The notes: generated by a model from the letters alone, not told the origin. Counted from the first letter of the stretch, positions 1 through 8,951 are shown. The stretch is 64,000 nt of DNA from Corynebacterium gallinarum (GCF_014837045.1 NZ_JACSPR010000009.1:1-64000), one strand, 5' to 3'. Translations and numbers: made by a program.

Positions 1-89
1 AGCATCGGTTTCTAGCTCGTGATGGTCCGTGAGGTCGTTACGCTGCTTGTTTTATCGAAAGGGCAGATACACCACTCGGGTGGACTTGA

Positions 90-605
90 CCGAACAGGAC
101 CCAGGGGGCACGGTCGAATCACAAGAATCTGCCGCTGGCACTGACTGAACCGGCTGGTCATGGCATCGGCCGATCGCGTGGAGGACTGTCGAGCAAGATT
201 CATGCCAGCGTAGACGGGCATGGTCGTCCCTTGTCCTTGGTGGTTACCGGTGGGCGGCGACACGACGGGATGATGCTTCCAACCGTGCTGAAAGACATTC
301 ATGTTCCCTGCCGCGGACCGGAGCGTGCCAGGTCGCGTCCGGATACGGTCTTGGCCGACCGTGGCTACGCGACGACGGTGATCGTCGTGGTCATTCTCGA
401 AGCGCGTGACAGTGTCGCGGCCCGTCAAGGTAAAGGTAGTAAGGGTGGGCGCCAGCCCGCCTTTAATGCGCAGGCCTACCAGGGCCACAACGTTGTGAAG
501 CAGACGTTTGCCTCGGCCAAGCAGTGGCGTGGCCTGGACACCCGCTATGACAAGCTCACCGTAGTCTACCGTGGAGCCGTGGTCCTCTGTGCCGTGATCA
601 CCTGA
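90..605 (+). pseudogene. IS5-family transposase remnant (C-terminal part)
   Basis: The readable frame contains GRSRGGLSSKIHASVDGHGRP, then VLADRGYAT, and near the end NAQAYQGHNVV and QWRGLDTRYDKL. These are hallmarks of the C-terminal half of IS5-group DDE transposases. The frame is closed upstream by a TGA at 87-89, so the N-terminal part with the first catalytic Asp is missing or out of frame. The central stretch between VLADRGYAT and the GSKGGR block is also shorter than usual. After the stop, the sequence around 608-630 (ggtttttagaagacatgtcc) resembles an IS5-type terminal repeat, so the right end of the old element is probably about 630. The remnant cannot make an active transposase and marks past mobile-element traffic at the island edge. 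Confidence 0.7.
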
Positions 606-708
606 CTCAGGGTTTTTAGAAGACATGTCCTAGTGCCCCGCGCACCCGCTCGATTTCATCCGGCCCCATACGATCAGGTTTACTCCCGCAGGCACCCCGC
701 CATAAGAG

Positions 709-728
709 CTAACGAAGTACTACTAGGG
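709..728 (+). repeat. Left copy of 20-bp direct repeat flanking the CHAT gene
   Basis: CTAACGAAGTACTACTAGGG here matches 3263-3282 at 19 of 20 positions in the same orientation. The pair brackets the CHAT gene almost exactly (45 bp before its start, 75 bp after its stop). A third, inverted and more diverged copy lies at 3202-3222. No transposase is encoded between the repeats. Confidence 0.75.
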
Positions 729-773
729 ATCCATCCATAGCTCGCAGTCAACTCCTTCAAATATGCTTCAGAT

Positions 774-3188
774 ATGACAAATCTGACTTCGCCCACCACT
801 AAATTTCTCGATGAACTAGAACTCATCATGAAAACTGCCTACGAAGAATTTTTCTTCCAGGGATCGGAGCAGGAAGCTGTTGAAGTAGGGGAGAGATTAA
901 CAAAACGAACTCGCTCACAAATGGTGAGAGGGATGTCCCCAGAAACCGTCCAAAGAGTGACGAAGATGTTGGGCCAACGAGCCAAAATCGGGAGTTTTCT
1001 CAAAAATGTAACAGAAGAAATATCACCGCTTGACGACCTAGCCATGCTAATTACTTACGCAATCCTCCCCGATCGAGATGAAGCACGGCGACATGCCTCG
1101 AGAATTTTTTACCGCGCTGGGGATCAGTTTATTGCGGCGAAAGACAAAAAATCTGCGGCAATCTCCTTCACGAATTCTGCGCTGTGCACTTTAGAACTTT
1201 TTTATCCGACCAAAGACGAACTCTGGTCAGCACACAAAACCCTGTCCACAACACGTGAGTGGCGCCAAAAAGGCAGCGTTGACTCTGCCTACAATAACTT
1301 TCAGCTCTCATTGGCGACGAAAAAATTAGTGGATATGGGGGAAATATCCCCATCACCTGAAATATTCCAGGAGATTTTACGCGGGTTTGATAGAGCACAT
1401 CAGCTATTCCACAAGCATGACCATGCTTTTGATGTCGGAACCTACCACCGCAATATTGTCGAGACACTTACTACCTGGCTTAACTGGCAGAGATCCATCG
1501 CAGAACGAGATCTCGCAAATTCCATTCCTGAACTTGCCCCCCTTCACAACCAGTGGCCTGCCGCCAGTAATCAACAGCTGGTTTCGACGCTTCGGGTTAA
1601 TCCTTCAGTCTTAGGATTTGATCAGACCCCTGCCTGGGTGCCTCAGCAGAGCACAATCTTGAGCCAATCCATTGATCAGATTCCCCACTTCGACGACCGC
1701 CTTGACGCCGCCAGGAACTTTGCCTACTCCCATCCCGACGCTACTGATGAACTCGAACTCGGCATCAACCGACTACGAGGTATTTTGGCGCCGCTTCGAG
1801 GACAACCGCCATTACCTTTCGATGAATTAGATGCCATATGGGCCACCAAGGATTATGAAACCTATGTGAGCCGTGGGCTTCAGGAACTTTCGATTTCGGC
1901 GACAGCAAAAGAAACCTCGCATAGATATGGACAAGCGCTTTCTCGCATCCGTGAAGCGATCCTTTCTGTGAGGTTAGCGTGGCCAGAAGAACGGCTACAT
2001 GGGCTTCTCCGCCGCTACCCTGAAGAACTCCGCTTCGCGGCATGTGAACTCGGAAGGTTGCAACAATGGGAGGACGCTTTTCACCTCCTCGAATTAACCC
2101 GAGGTCTCATCGCCAGTAATAGTGCTTCTCTCATGCACTCTGGTGAGAGAACCTCAGCTCCGGAGGATGAGTTCATGTGGATTCACTTGACCCACAGTCC
2201 CACTGGCACTTACGCAATTTGTGCCCAGAGCGGTAGGTACTTTGGCGCGGAATTTCCTCAGCTCTCTGGCTCGATTCTTGCACCCCTTTTCAGTGGATTC
2301 CATCCTCCGGGTCTGCTTTCCCCCGGGGGGTCTCGCGAAACCCGTCGAGATTCCGTAGTTAGAATCTCCGCAGTCCTTATTCCTGTTGTGGAATGGATTT
2401 TGAACCAGAAATCAAAAACGGTAGTGCTGCACCCCGGCGGCTACTTCCAAGCGTTCCCCATATGGTCAGTGGGGCCTATGCCTGGTGCCATTGAGCGAGG
2501 TGACATCTTCCTTTTTCAGGTGCCGTCACAATCCCTCTCGGCGACTAAATCGAATCCGACAGCCCCAGGCAAGAACTCTCTCTCTGTGCAAGAGGCAGCT
2601 ACAGTTGCCTACCAAAATCCCCTCCCTCTGGCCGAAGAGGAATGCTCGTGGATTGTAGAGTCAGCGCCACCAAGCTTGGCGTCTTCCCTGGAAACAGCAA
2701 CGCCAGGATCTATTCTTCAAGCAGGGAGGGACAATGACTTCGTTCATTTCGCAGGGCATTCATCTTCCCACTATGATCCATTACAATCTGCACTCCACAC
2801 TTATGCTGGACCGCTTACGGTGGAAAAGATTCTCAGCAGCCCTGCAAAAGCTCAGCTAATAGTCCTTGGTTCCTGCGAGTCTGGCCTGCCTCAGAACTTC
2901 CAGCTACAAGATGAGTATTTAAGCGTCCAGTCTGCTTTCTGGTACTCCGGCGTTAGTTACGTAGCTGGAACTCACTGGTCCGTAGGCGACCGCGCGGCCG
3001 CAGAGTTCGCTACAGCCTTTTATGGCATGCTGTTCGATAAAATTTTTGAGGATGATTTACCAGTAAGTCATGCCATTTATCTGAGCTGGGTCAAAGCAGT
3101 AGGCACCCTACGAGAGTCGTTTACTGACCATTTAGATTGGGCTGCCTTCAGTCTCGTGGGTAATCCCATTGATGGTCTTTCAAATTAG
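774..3188 (+). CDS. CHAT-domain (caspase-like) protease, probable defence protein
   Basis: This 804-residue protein has a C-terminal CHAT domain, a clan CD cysteine-protease fold. The expected dyad is visible: His662 in FVHFAGHSS and Cys701 in IVLGSCESGLP. After it come the family's conserved blocks SGVSYVAGTHWSVGD and DWAAFSLVGNP. The N-terminal 400 or so residues are mostly predicted helices with many charged residues and could be degenerate TPR-like sensor repeats. There is no signal peptide, so it should be cytoplasmic. Bacterial CHAT proteins usually cleave a partner (for example gasdermins or Csx-type targets) during phage defence. No gasdermin-like or other partner gene lies beside this one. 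The gene is clearly AT-richer than the chromosomal backbone, which fits transfer. The ATG at 774 follows an AT-rich leader without a strong ribosome-binding site. The family call is firm; the defence role is inference. Confidence 0.8.
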   Translation: MTNLTSPTTKFLDELELIMKTAYEEFFFQGSEQEAVEVGERLTKRTRSQMVRGMSPETVQRVTKMLGQRAKIGSFLKNVTEEISPLDDLAMLITYAILPDRDEARRHASRIFYRAGDQFIAAKDKKSAAISFTNSALCTLELFYPTKDELWSAHKTLSTTREWRQKGSVDSAYNNFQLSLATKKLVDMGEISPSPEIFQEILRGFDRAHQLFHKHDHAFDVGTYHRNIVETLTTWLNWQRSIAERDLANSIPELAPLHNQWPAASNQQLVSTLRVNPSVLGFDQTPAWVPQQSTILSQSIDQIPHFDDRLDAARNFAYSHPDATDELELGINRLRGILAPLRGQPPLPFDELDAIWATKDYETYVSRGLQELSISATAKETSHRYGQALSRIREAILSVRLAWPEERLHGLLRRYPEELRFAACELGRLQQWEDAFHLLELTRGLIASNSASLMHSGERTSAPEDEFMWIHLTHSPTGTYAICAQSGRYFGAEFPQLSGSILAPLFSGFHPPGLLSPGGSRETRRDSVVRISAVLIPVVEWILNQKSKTVVLHPGGYFQAFPIWSVGPMPGAIERGDIFLFQVPSQSLSATKSNPTAPGKNSLSVQEAATVAYQNPLPLAEEECSWIVESAPPSLASSLETATPGSILQAGRDNDFVHFAGHSSSHYDPLQSALHTYAGPLTVEKILSSPAKAQLIVLGSCESGLPQNFQLQDEYLSVQSAFWYSGVSYVAGTHWSVGDRAAAEFATAFYGMLFDKIFEDDLPVSHAIYLSWVKAVGTLRESFTDHLDWAAFSLVGNPIDGLSN

Positions 3189-3201
3189 GATCCATTCAGC
3201 A

Positions 3202-3282
3202 CTAGTGATACTTCGTTAGGTGTCTCTGAGCGAGGCCTCTACTGCTATCGAGCAGGCCTCACCTAACGAAGTACTTCTAGGG
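3202..3282. repeat. Large imperfect inverted repeat (stem-loop) with second direct-repeat copy
   Basis: The left arm at 3202-3222 and right arm at 3262-3282 pair over about 21 bp with three mismatches; the inner 14 bp (TACTTCGTTAGGTG and its complement) are perfect. The loop holds a further GAGGCCT/AGGCCTC pair. It lies between the CHAT stop and the convergent Res-like fragment, so it could act as a bidirectional terminator. The right arm is also the right copy of the 20-bp direct repeat, and the stop codon of the Res fragment (3277-3279) lies inside it. That dual identity suggests a recombination scar rather than only a terminator. Confidence 0.65.
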
Positions 3283-3686
3283 CGTGTACACGAAGGAAAC
3301 GCTGTCATCTAAATAAAGTTCCTCTGCTGAGAGCGCCTCGGCAATTCGTTCCCGTACCACTGTGTCGGTGAGGTCCAGCCCGTGAATTACGCCGTCGAAC
3401 ATTGACACGGCCTCCATCCGGAACCAGGCGTCGGGATGAGCTTCATAGAATCGCACCAGGCCCCTTATCTTGGGCAGCGCATCGGCCAGGTGATGGCCAT
3501 GCGGATCGATCAGCGAAGCCCTCGTCTTGCCGTTAACCTCCTCCAAGAAAATGAAATCTGGACGTAGCCGAGCCCACTCATTCATGGAGTTCTGGTAGGC
3601 GATCGACAGCGAGGTCTTAGCGTCCCCAGCGTTGCTGAATATTCGCTTTGTTGGGGTCCAGCAGTAGTGCCTTCAGGGGCCACTGC
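3277..3686 (-). pseudogene. 3' fragment of a Res-like (type III restriction / DEAD helicase-nuclease) gene
   Basis: The intact part (3277-3585, 102 residues) reads ARLRPDFIFLEE, then SLIDPHGHHLADALPKIRGL and SAEELYLDDS. This resembles the C-terminal nuclease end of DEAD/DEAH proteins of the type III restriction (Res) family, where a (P)D...DPHG...LADALPK block is typical. Reading upstream, the frame continues through SLSIAYQNS, but then a shift of about two bases near 3635 is needed to recover WPLKALLLDPNK in another frame. An ISL3 element interrupts the sequence at 3686-3693, and beyond the element (past 5157) no long coding frame continues. The gene is therefore truncated, frameshifted and interrupted. 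It lies downstream of the MmeI-like gene on the same strand and probably belonged to the same restriction locus. Confidence 0.55.
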
Positions 3687-5021
3687 CTTAACGGGCCCTT
3701 CCGGATTTAGAGTGCGTTGATCTTGGCCTGGAGTCCTCCGGAATGGATCAGTGACCGCAATCAATATGTAGTGGTTGAGGTTCCGGAAGCCCAGGGCGAT
3801 GCCACGCAGGTGTTCGAGCCTGCCGTTGATCGCCTCAACGGGGCCGTTGGACGCACCGGTGTCGAAGTAGGCGAGGATCTCCGCCCGGCGTTTCCACATC
3901 GTCCGACCCAACTGCCCCAGCTCCTGCACCCCGCCGGGGAGATCCTTCCGGATTCGGCACATGACCTTGTACATCCATCTCTTCCCGACCCGACGGTCGG
4001 GATGTTCATACGCTGCGATGATGTCCTGATACGTCCAGTGAGTGACATCCACAGCCGTGTGCTGTTCGTCGGCGAACACCGCGTCCAGCTTCGTTTTCTG
4101 TTTGGCGGTGAGCAGACCCATCCGGGTCAGCAGTATCCGACGCACCCCGTACAACGGGTCACCTGACCTGCCGCGATGCCCACAGGTGTCCTGCTGGATC
4201 CGCTGGCGGGTCATAGTCAGCTTGTCGGCAGCCAGATGCACGACGTGGAAGGGGTCCATCACCTTCCGGGCCTTCGGCAGCTGCTCGGTGGTGGCCGAAT
4301 GGTAGCCGGCGAACCCATCCATGGCCACGACTTTCACCCTGTCGCGGAAGGACTTCTCCCGGGAGGCAAGCCAGCGACGCAGCGCCTCAGCGGACCGTCC
4401 CGGGACCATGTCCAACAATCTCGCTGGCCCGGTGCCGTCCACGTTCGGGGTCAGATCGACGATGACGGTGACAAAGCCGGGACTACCGTCGCCGCGGCAG
4501 TGTTTCCACTTGTGCTCATCCACACCCAAAACCCGCACGCCGGCCAGATGGGTGGGATCGGCGTAGACGAGATCCCGGGCCTGATCTAGGGCTACCTGGT
4601 TGACCAGGTCCCAGCCGATGTCCAGCGACTTCGAGATCGCACTGACGCTCATGCGGTCGATCGCGAGGCGTTGGAGAATCCAGCGGGTGCAACGGGTGGT
4701 CAACTTGGCTTTCGGTGCTGCGCAGACCAGTTGCTGCTGGAAGATCTTGGTTCCACATCCGGTGTTGGGGCAGGTGAAGCGTGGTAGCCGGATCCGTAGC
4801 CGGGTGGGATGCCCCACGACGGGCAGGTCGACGAGTTCACGGATCCGGTGATCACGCAGGTTCCCTTCCATCCCGCAGGCCGTGCACGAGGGGTCCACGG
4901 TGACCGGGCGGCAGGTGATCCAGGTGTGGCGGTCATCGATGGCGGCGCCTGTGATGGTCAGGCCGAGTTCGACGGTTCGGATGATGGTGTCGGCGACAAG
5001 GTTGCCAGTAGTAGGCTGCAC
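3582..5021 (-). CDS. ISL3-family transposase, C-terminus altered by frameshift
   Basis: This is a DDE transposase of the ISL3 family, with an N-terminal zinc-finger-like CTACGMEG/CPNTGCG pair. Catalytic-region motifs are VLGVDEHKWKH, VVAMDGFAGYH and GPVEAINGRLEHLRGIALGFRN. The open frame has 479 codons, longer than the roughly 436 usual for this group. The reason is visible: a tandem duplication of ATTG (CAATCAAT at 3758-3765 on the plus strand) shifts the frame just after NHYIL. In the other frame the expected tail SLIHSGGLQAKINAL and a stop at 3707-3709, inside the left inverted repeat, are intact. The mutant frame instead runs out of the element and stops at 3582. The catalytic residues remain, but the normal last 17 or so residues are replaced, so activity is uncertain. 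Confidence 0.85.
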   Translation of the reverse strand: MQPTTGNLVADTIIRTVELGLTITGAAIDDRHTWITCRPVTVDPSCTACGMEGNLRDHRIRELVDLPVVGHPTRLRIRLPRFTCPNTGCGTKIFQQQLVCAAPKAKLTTRCTRWILQRLAIDRMSVSAISKSLDIGWDLVNQVALDQARDLVYADPTHLAGVRVLGVDEHKWKHCRGDGSPGFVTVIVDLTPNVDGTGPARLLDMVPGRSAEALRRWLASREKSFRDRVKVVAMDGFAGYHSATTEQLPKARKVMDPFHVVHLAADKLTMTRQRIQQDTCGHRGRSGDPLYGVRRILLTRMGLLTAKQKTKLDAVFADEQHTAVDVTHWTYQDIIAAYEHPDRRVGKRWMYKVMCRIRKDLPGGVQELGQLGRTMWKRRAEILAYFDTGASNGPVEAINGRLEHLRGIALGFRNLNHYILIAVTDPFRRTPGQDQRTLNPEGPVKAVAPEGTTAGPQQSEYSATLGTLRPRCRSPTRTP

Positions 5022-5149
5022 AGTAGGGTCCTGGTTCGGTCAGATGGAAGCGTCGTAACTCTCATCTTGTACCGGCCAGGACCTCTATATGTTGTGCCAC
5101 CCCGAAACCCACCTTGTGGTCAACTACGCACTCTAAATCGTGAAGAGCC
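3694..5149 (-). mobile_element. ISL3-family insertion sequence with terminal repeats and target duplication
   Basis: Imperfect inverted repeats of about 26 bp close the element. The left end from 3694 reads GGCCCTTCCGGATTTAGAG and the right end, read inward from 5149, reads GGCTCTTCACGATTTAGAG; both then continue TGCGT. This is the usual ISL3 end seen in corynebacterial IS31831-type elements. The flanks show an 8-bp target duplication with one mismatch: CCTTAACG at 3686-3693 and CCTTAACC at 5150-5157. The duplication means the element inserted as a single unit into the old Res-like locus. It carries one transposase gene on the minus strand. Confidence 0.85.
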
Positions 5150-5190
5150 CCTTAACCCTTCGGCCTATGACGTCGGTTGCGACACGTCAG

Positions 5191-5204
5191 AGTGATACTT
5201 CGTA
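5191..5204. repeat. Fourth copy of the AGTGATACTTCGT motif
   Basis: AGTGATACTTCGT at 5191-5203 is identical over 13 bp to the left arm of the stem-loop at 3204-3216, in the same orientation. Locally it forms its own small palindrome (GATAC TTC GTATC). The two copies flank the Res remnant plus ISL3. The spacer 5205-5311 before the MmeI-like stop codon shows no gene. Confidence 0.5.
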
Positions 5205-5311
5205 TCCTATGAAAGGAAGGATGCTGATGCAATGTTAGGCAGATGGCTCTTTTCTTTTCTCTAGACTTGGGGCCCGACCCCCGTTTAGATCGTGGGGTCG
5301 TCTTCAGCCGT

Positions 5312-8122
5312 CTACTTCTTCTTGGATGCGAGGTATTCGTCTCTTGAACGTTGCTCGTACAGGTTAAACAGGTGGGAGATGATGTCTTTTTCATCGCAAC
5401 CCGGTTCCAGGCCGTAGGCGCGTTCCACAGCCTCGTCTAGGGCAGTGTGAGCTGCAAACAGTGCGGGATAAGCCCATTCTTTACCAGGCTTGTACATCTT
5501 GTCGAACGTCATGGATTTGTCTGTTTCCAGCTTGGCACGCTCGTCCAAGGCTGCCTGTGCAAGGTGCGTGATTTCTTCCCGCTGCGCCTTAGTCACAGTG
5601 GGCCAGACGTAATTGTTATAGACCAGGGTGTTCGCGTACCGAAAATCAACCTTTAGCTTTCCGCCAATTTCGTTCAGCCACGTGTTGTGAAAGCGACTGG
5701 TCAAAATGCCAAAGTCATAGATAGTTGCATTAGTCAGGAAGAACACCAGGTTACTAGGCAGCGTATTGTCTTCTATGAACCCCATGGGGAAGTAGCGGCG
5801 TGCTCCGGAGGTAGCGGACGGTACGACAAGGAACGGCTCCCCGCCAGGGTCACCGACATAAAACATCTTCCAAGGTTTGTCACGAAGGGCATATGTTCCT
5901 TTTTGGGAAGATTCTGCTCGTTGGACGCTGACTTGCTTTAGGCGATCAGCAAGTACCGGAACATCTGCTACTTCCGGCAGGTCAGACTCCTCAATCCAGA
6001 GAATGTATCTATGAGTACTGTTGGTCAGCTCGGTAGCGCCGAGGTACTTGCGGAAGAACTTCTTAGTGTCGGGGTACTTTTTCAACACCGCCGCATATTC
6101 ATCCACTGTGAACGTCAGGGCCTTACCTGCAGGCTTAGTGCCGTTGATAAGCGGCGGCACGTTGTCCAGTGGTGTGCTGCGTGTTTCTATGAACATGTTC
6201 TGGTGATCAACCAGGTATTCATTAATTCGCGCGGCCTTGGTCATCGAGATTTCCTTACCCGAGTAGTCCCACAACCATTTCTCTTTACGATCTACGTAGG
6301 AGAAACCGATGACCACTACCATCACAGACGCGCCTTCGCGGCCCTCGGTTTTCCAGAGGAATGAGCGGTGCGCAAAATTGAACGTGAGGCCGGCTTCAAA
6401 TAATGGCTTCCACAGCGGGGTGACCTGGACGCCTTGGCAGATGGAGTTGGTGGCTACCAAAGCGGCTTCGATTTTCGTGCCGTTCATGTAGTGGGCAGCA
6501 GCCTTGAACCAACATCCCACGTAATCAATGCGACTGGCCTTGTCCTTAAACCACAATGCTCGCTCAGCCTTAAGCTTCGGGGTCATCTTGCCAATGAACG
6601 GCGGGTTCCCGATGATATAGCTGCACTCACTCGGCGGCAGTACGTCTTCCCACGGAACTAATAGCGCATTGCCCTTGACGATGTGGGCGCTGTCGCGCAG
6701 GGGAAGATCCTCTATGGAGCGAGTCACGATCATCTCGGTCTCCATATTGGCCTGCAACTCTGCGATCCACAGGGCGGTCTCGGCGACGGAGACAGCGAAG
6801 TCATTGATCTCGATACCGTGGAATTGCTGCAGGTTCACCTTCACAGGAGACTCAGCTACATCCTCGAAACCAAAAGAAGTCTGGCCCGCCATGAGCTGCG
6901 TTAACACCACGTTTTCGAGACGGCGCAGACTCATGTACGTCTCAGTTAGGAAGTTACCCGAACCACAGGCGGGGTCGAAGAACTTTAAGGAAGCCAGCTT
7001 CTCTTGATACGCATTCAGTGACCGCGTCCGTGCCCGGTATTCCTTGCGGGTGCCGTTCGGCATCGCCACGATATCGTCAAGTTCGGTCTTGAGAGCGTCT
7101 AGGAACAGAGGGTCGATAACCTTATGGATGTTCTCAGGGCTGGTGTAGTGCATGCCGCCCTGGCGTCGGATGTCAGGATTCAGTGTGGATTCAAAGACGC
7201 CACCGAAGATGGTGGGGCTAATCTTCGACCAATCGGTCCCGGCGGCGACGCGGGTCACTAACAGCTCCACGATGTCCTCAGTAAAGCTGGGGATCTCTAC
7301 ATCATCGACAAACAGGCCACCATTGACGTAAGGGAATTTCTTTAGCTCCTCGTCATACTTATCCTGCTCTTCGGTAGGGGTGTTCAGGTGCTTAAACAGG
7401 ATGCGCAGTGACCGTCGAACTGAATCAGGGTCTTTGCCTGCTAGGTAGTTATAGAACGCATTTTTGGGGAAGATCTCGGCATCCTCCGCGAAGAGGCAGA
7501 ACACGAGACGGACGCTGAGCACATTTAGCGCGTGCTGGCTCTCATCTGAGTCCGGATCGTCATATTGCTCGAGCAACTTGCCGTAAAGTTCACCGATGAG
7601 CTCACCGGCTTCCCATGACACTTCACGCTCGAACTGCAACCGTTTAGTTGTCGGATCCACTAAGAAGTCGAGATGGTGAAGATTATTGGCTAAATCATCG
7701 ACCTGAAAACTCGTGTAATTCTGCTCGGGGTAATCCACATCCAGGTTGTGAATGCGGATCTCGTCAAAATTGCTCACCACGATCCATAAGGGACGATCAC
7801 TATTCCTTTGGGCGTTGGCGTAATTACGTGCCTGTTCAAAGGGGGTGACCGATTCCCCCTGGCGCAATTCCTTCTTATCTAGGTTTACGCCTCGTGACTT
7901 TTGCTCAATGAACGCCTTCGCGTCAGGTACCTTGGCATCAATGTATCCCCCGTAATTGGTTTGCTCCTCAAAGAAGATGTATTGAGTAGGCCGGGGCATC
8001 TCCAGGACTTCGTTGGCTAGCTCCAGCCAAAATGATGCGGCTTGTTGCTTCTCCCCGCCAGGCTCCTTAGCCCACCTCTCGGCAAACGCGTGGGCAGCTT
8101 TCTTACGTTGTACGGAGTTCAT
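5312..8122 (-). CDS. MmeI-like type IIL restriction-modification enzyme (fused nuclease and DNA methyltransferase)
   Basis: One 936-residue chain combines restriction and methylation, close to the 919 residues of MmeI. The N-terminus carries a PD-(D/E)xK nuclease signature, D62 followed by E73-Q-K75 in the segment after NYGGY. A helical spacer follows, then an N6-adenine methyltransferase domain with the SAM-binding motif FFDPACGSGNFL (about residue 380) and the catalytic motif GNPPFIGK (about residue 504). The last 300 or so residues should form the target-recognition and helical tail. Enzymes of this family methylate one strand of an asymmetric site and cut about 20 bp away. Base composition is below the backbone GC. 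The Res-like remnant downstream on the same strand suggests a once larger restriction locus. Without a separate methylase this enzyme should protect its own host. No frameshift is visible. Confidence 0.85.
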   Translation of the reverse strand: MNSVQRKKAAHAFAERWAKEPGGEKQQAASFWLELANEVLEMPRPTQYIFFEEQTNYGGYIDAKVPDAKAFIEQKSRGVNLDKKELRQGESVTPFEQARNYANAQRNSDRPLWIVVSNFDEIRIHNLDVDYPEQNYTSFQVDDLANNLHHLDFLVDPTTKRLQFEREVSWEAGELIGELYGKLLEQYDDPDSDESQHALNVLSVRLVFCLFAEDAEIFPKNAFYNYLAGKDPDSVRRSLRILFKHLNTPTEEQDKYDEELKKFPYVNGGLFVDDVEIPSFTEDIVELLVTRVAAGTDWSKISPTIFGGVFESTLNPDIRRQGGMHYTSPENIHKVIDPLFLDALKTELDDIVAMPNGTRKEYRARTRSLNAYQEKLASLKFFDPACGSGNFLTETYMSLRRLENVVLTQLMAGQTSFGFEDVAESPVKVNLQQFHGIEINDFAVSVAETALWIAELQANMETEMIVTRSIEDLPLRDSAHIVKGNALLVPWEDVLPPSECSYIIGNPPFIGKMTPKLKAERALWFKDKASRIDYVGCWFKAAAHYMNGTKIEAALVATNSICQGVQVTPLWKPLFEAGLTFNFAHRSFLWKTEGREGASVMVVVIGFSYVDRKEKWLWDYSGKEISMTKAARINEYLVDHQNMFIETRSTPLDNVPPLINGTKPAGKALTFTVDEYAAVLKKYPDTKKFFRKYLGATELTNSTHRYILWIEESDLPEVADVPVLADRLKQVSVQRAESSQKGTYALRDKPWKMFYVGDPGGEPFLVVPSATSGARRYFPMGFIEDNTLPSNLVFFLTNATIYDFGILTSRFHNTWLNEIGGKLKVDFRYANTLVYNNYVWPTVTKAQREEITHLAQAALDERAKLETDKSMTFDKMYKPGKEWAYPALFAAHTALDEAVERAYGLEPGCDEKDIISHLFNLYEQRSRDEYLASKKK

Positions 8123-8951
8123 CGAGCGGAAATCTCCTTATCGGGGAGGGGTATTGAAGTGGAAATCTAATTTTAGACCGTTCACGCAGAGGCAGCCGCA
8201 GGGGTTGGGAAGGGGGCAGCAGCGCTAAGAGCGAGGCAGTCCCCAGCTGAGCCCCATCAGAGAAGGACTGTCTCGTCTATTAAAAAGAATTAATAAGGTA
8301 GCCGCGCTGACTACCGTGTTTTCATTTCGCTTCACAAGTGCTGGCAGGCCAAGATCAACGCATGCTCGTTCCGGAAGAGCCGTTTTGAGAGTGCTGTTGC
8401 AAACAGCGAATTTCGGCTGCGCCCGATTCAGGGAACCGCAGTTCACAGCAGTCGGAAGATTGGGGAGACGGGCTCAAAATGCGAGTTCGCAACAGCACCG
8501 GAATATCGCAAGACTCCATCCTGGGAAGTGGTATGACTTCAAGATCCCAAGCTTCTTGCGGTCGCTTTCTGAGATATGCTATCCCGACCATCTGGTAGAA
8601 GCATAGGGGCACCCCGGATAGCGCCCGGCGGTCAGAAGCCCGTGGTGCTTCCCCAAATATCCCGGGTTTCACTGGGGAAACAACACTTCTCAGCAGTGAG
8701 AATGCACAACGGCAGAGAGTGTCTCGTTACTGATGGGAAAGTTTGAGAAACATGCCCCATATGGGGGTGATTCCCCTCGTTATGTCCTTTCGCGTGCGCC
8801 TCCGTCACTCGCTCGCCGGCAATGCTCGTCCATCTCGAGTCGTACGTTCCCACCGCAATAATGGTGGGGATACGGCCCTGAGGTCACGGGGATCTTGGCC
8901 AATCTCCTGCGTATGGCACTAATCCGTCTCTCGATTTTAATCGATACACCA
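8123..8951. other. Long non-coding spacer in the island
   Basis: These 829 bp upstream of the MmeI-like gene contain several short overlapping frames of 70-105 codons on both strands. None has a convincing ribosome-binding site or a recognisable product. The stretch separates the restriction block from the recombinase block and may hold decayed sequence. The promoter of the MmeI-like gene should lie in 8123-8300. I see no terminal repeat or RNA gene here. Confidence 0.5.

Noticed and set aside
12..626. 204-codon minus-strand frame over the IS5 remnant
   Set aside because: It is the antisense shadow of the transposase remnant and has no recognisable domain.
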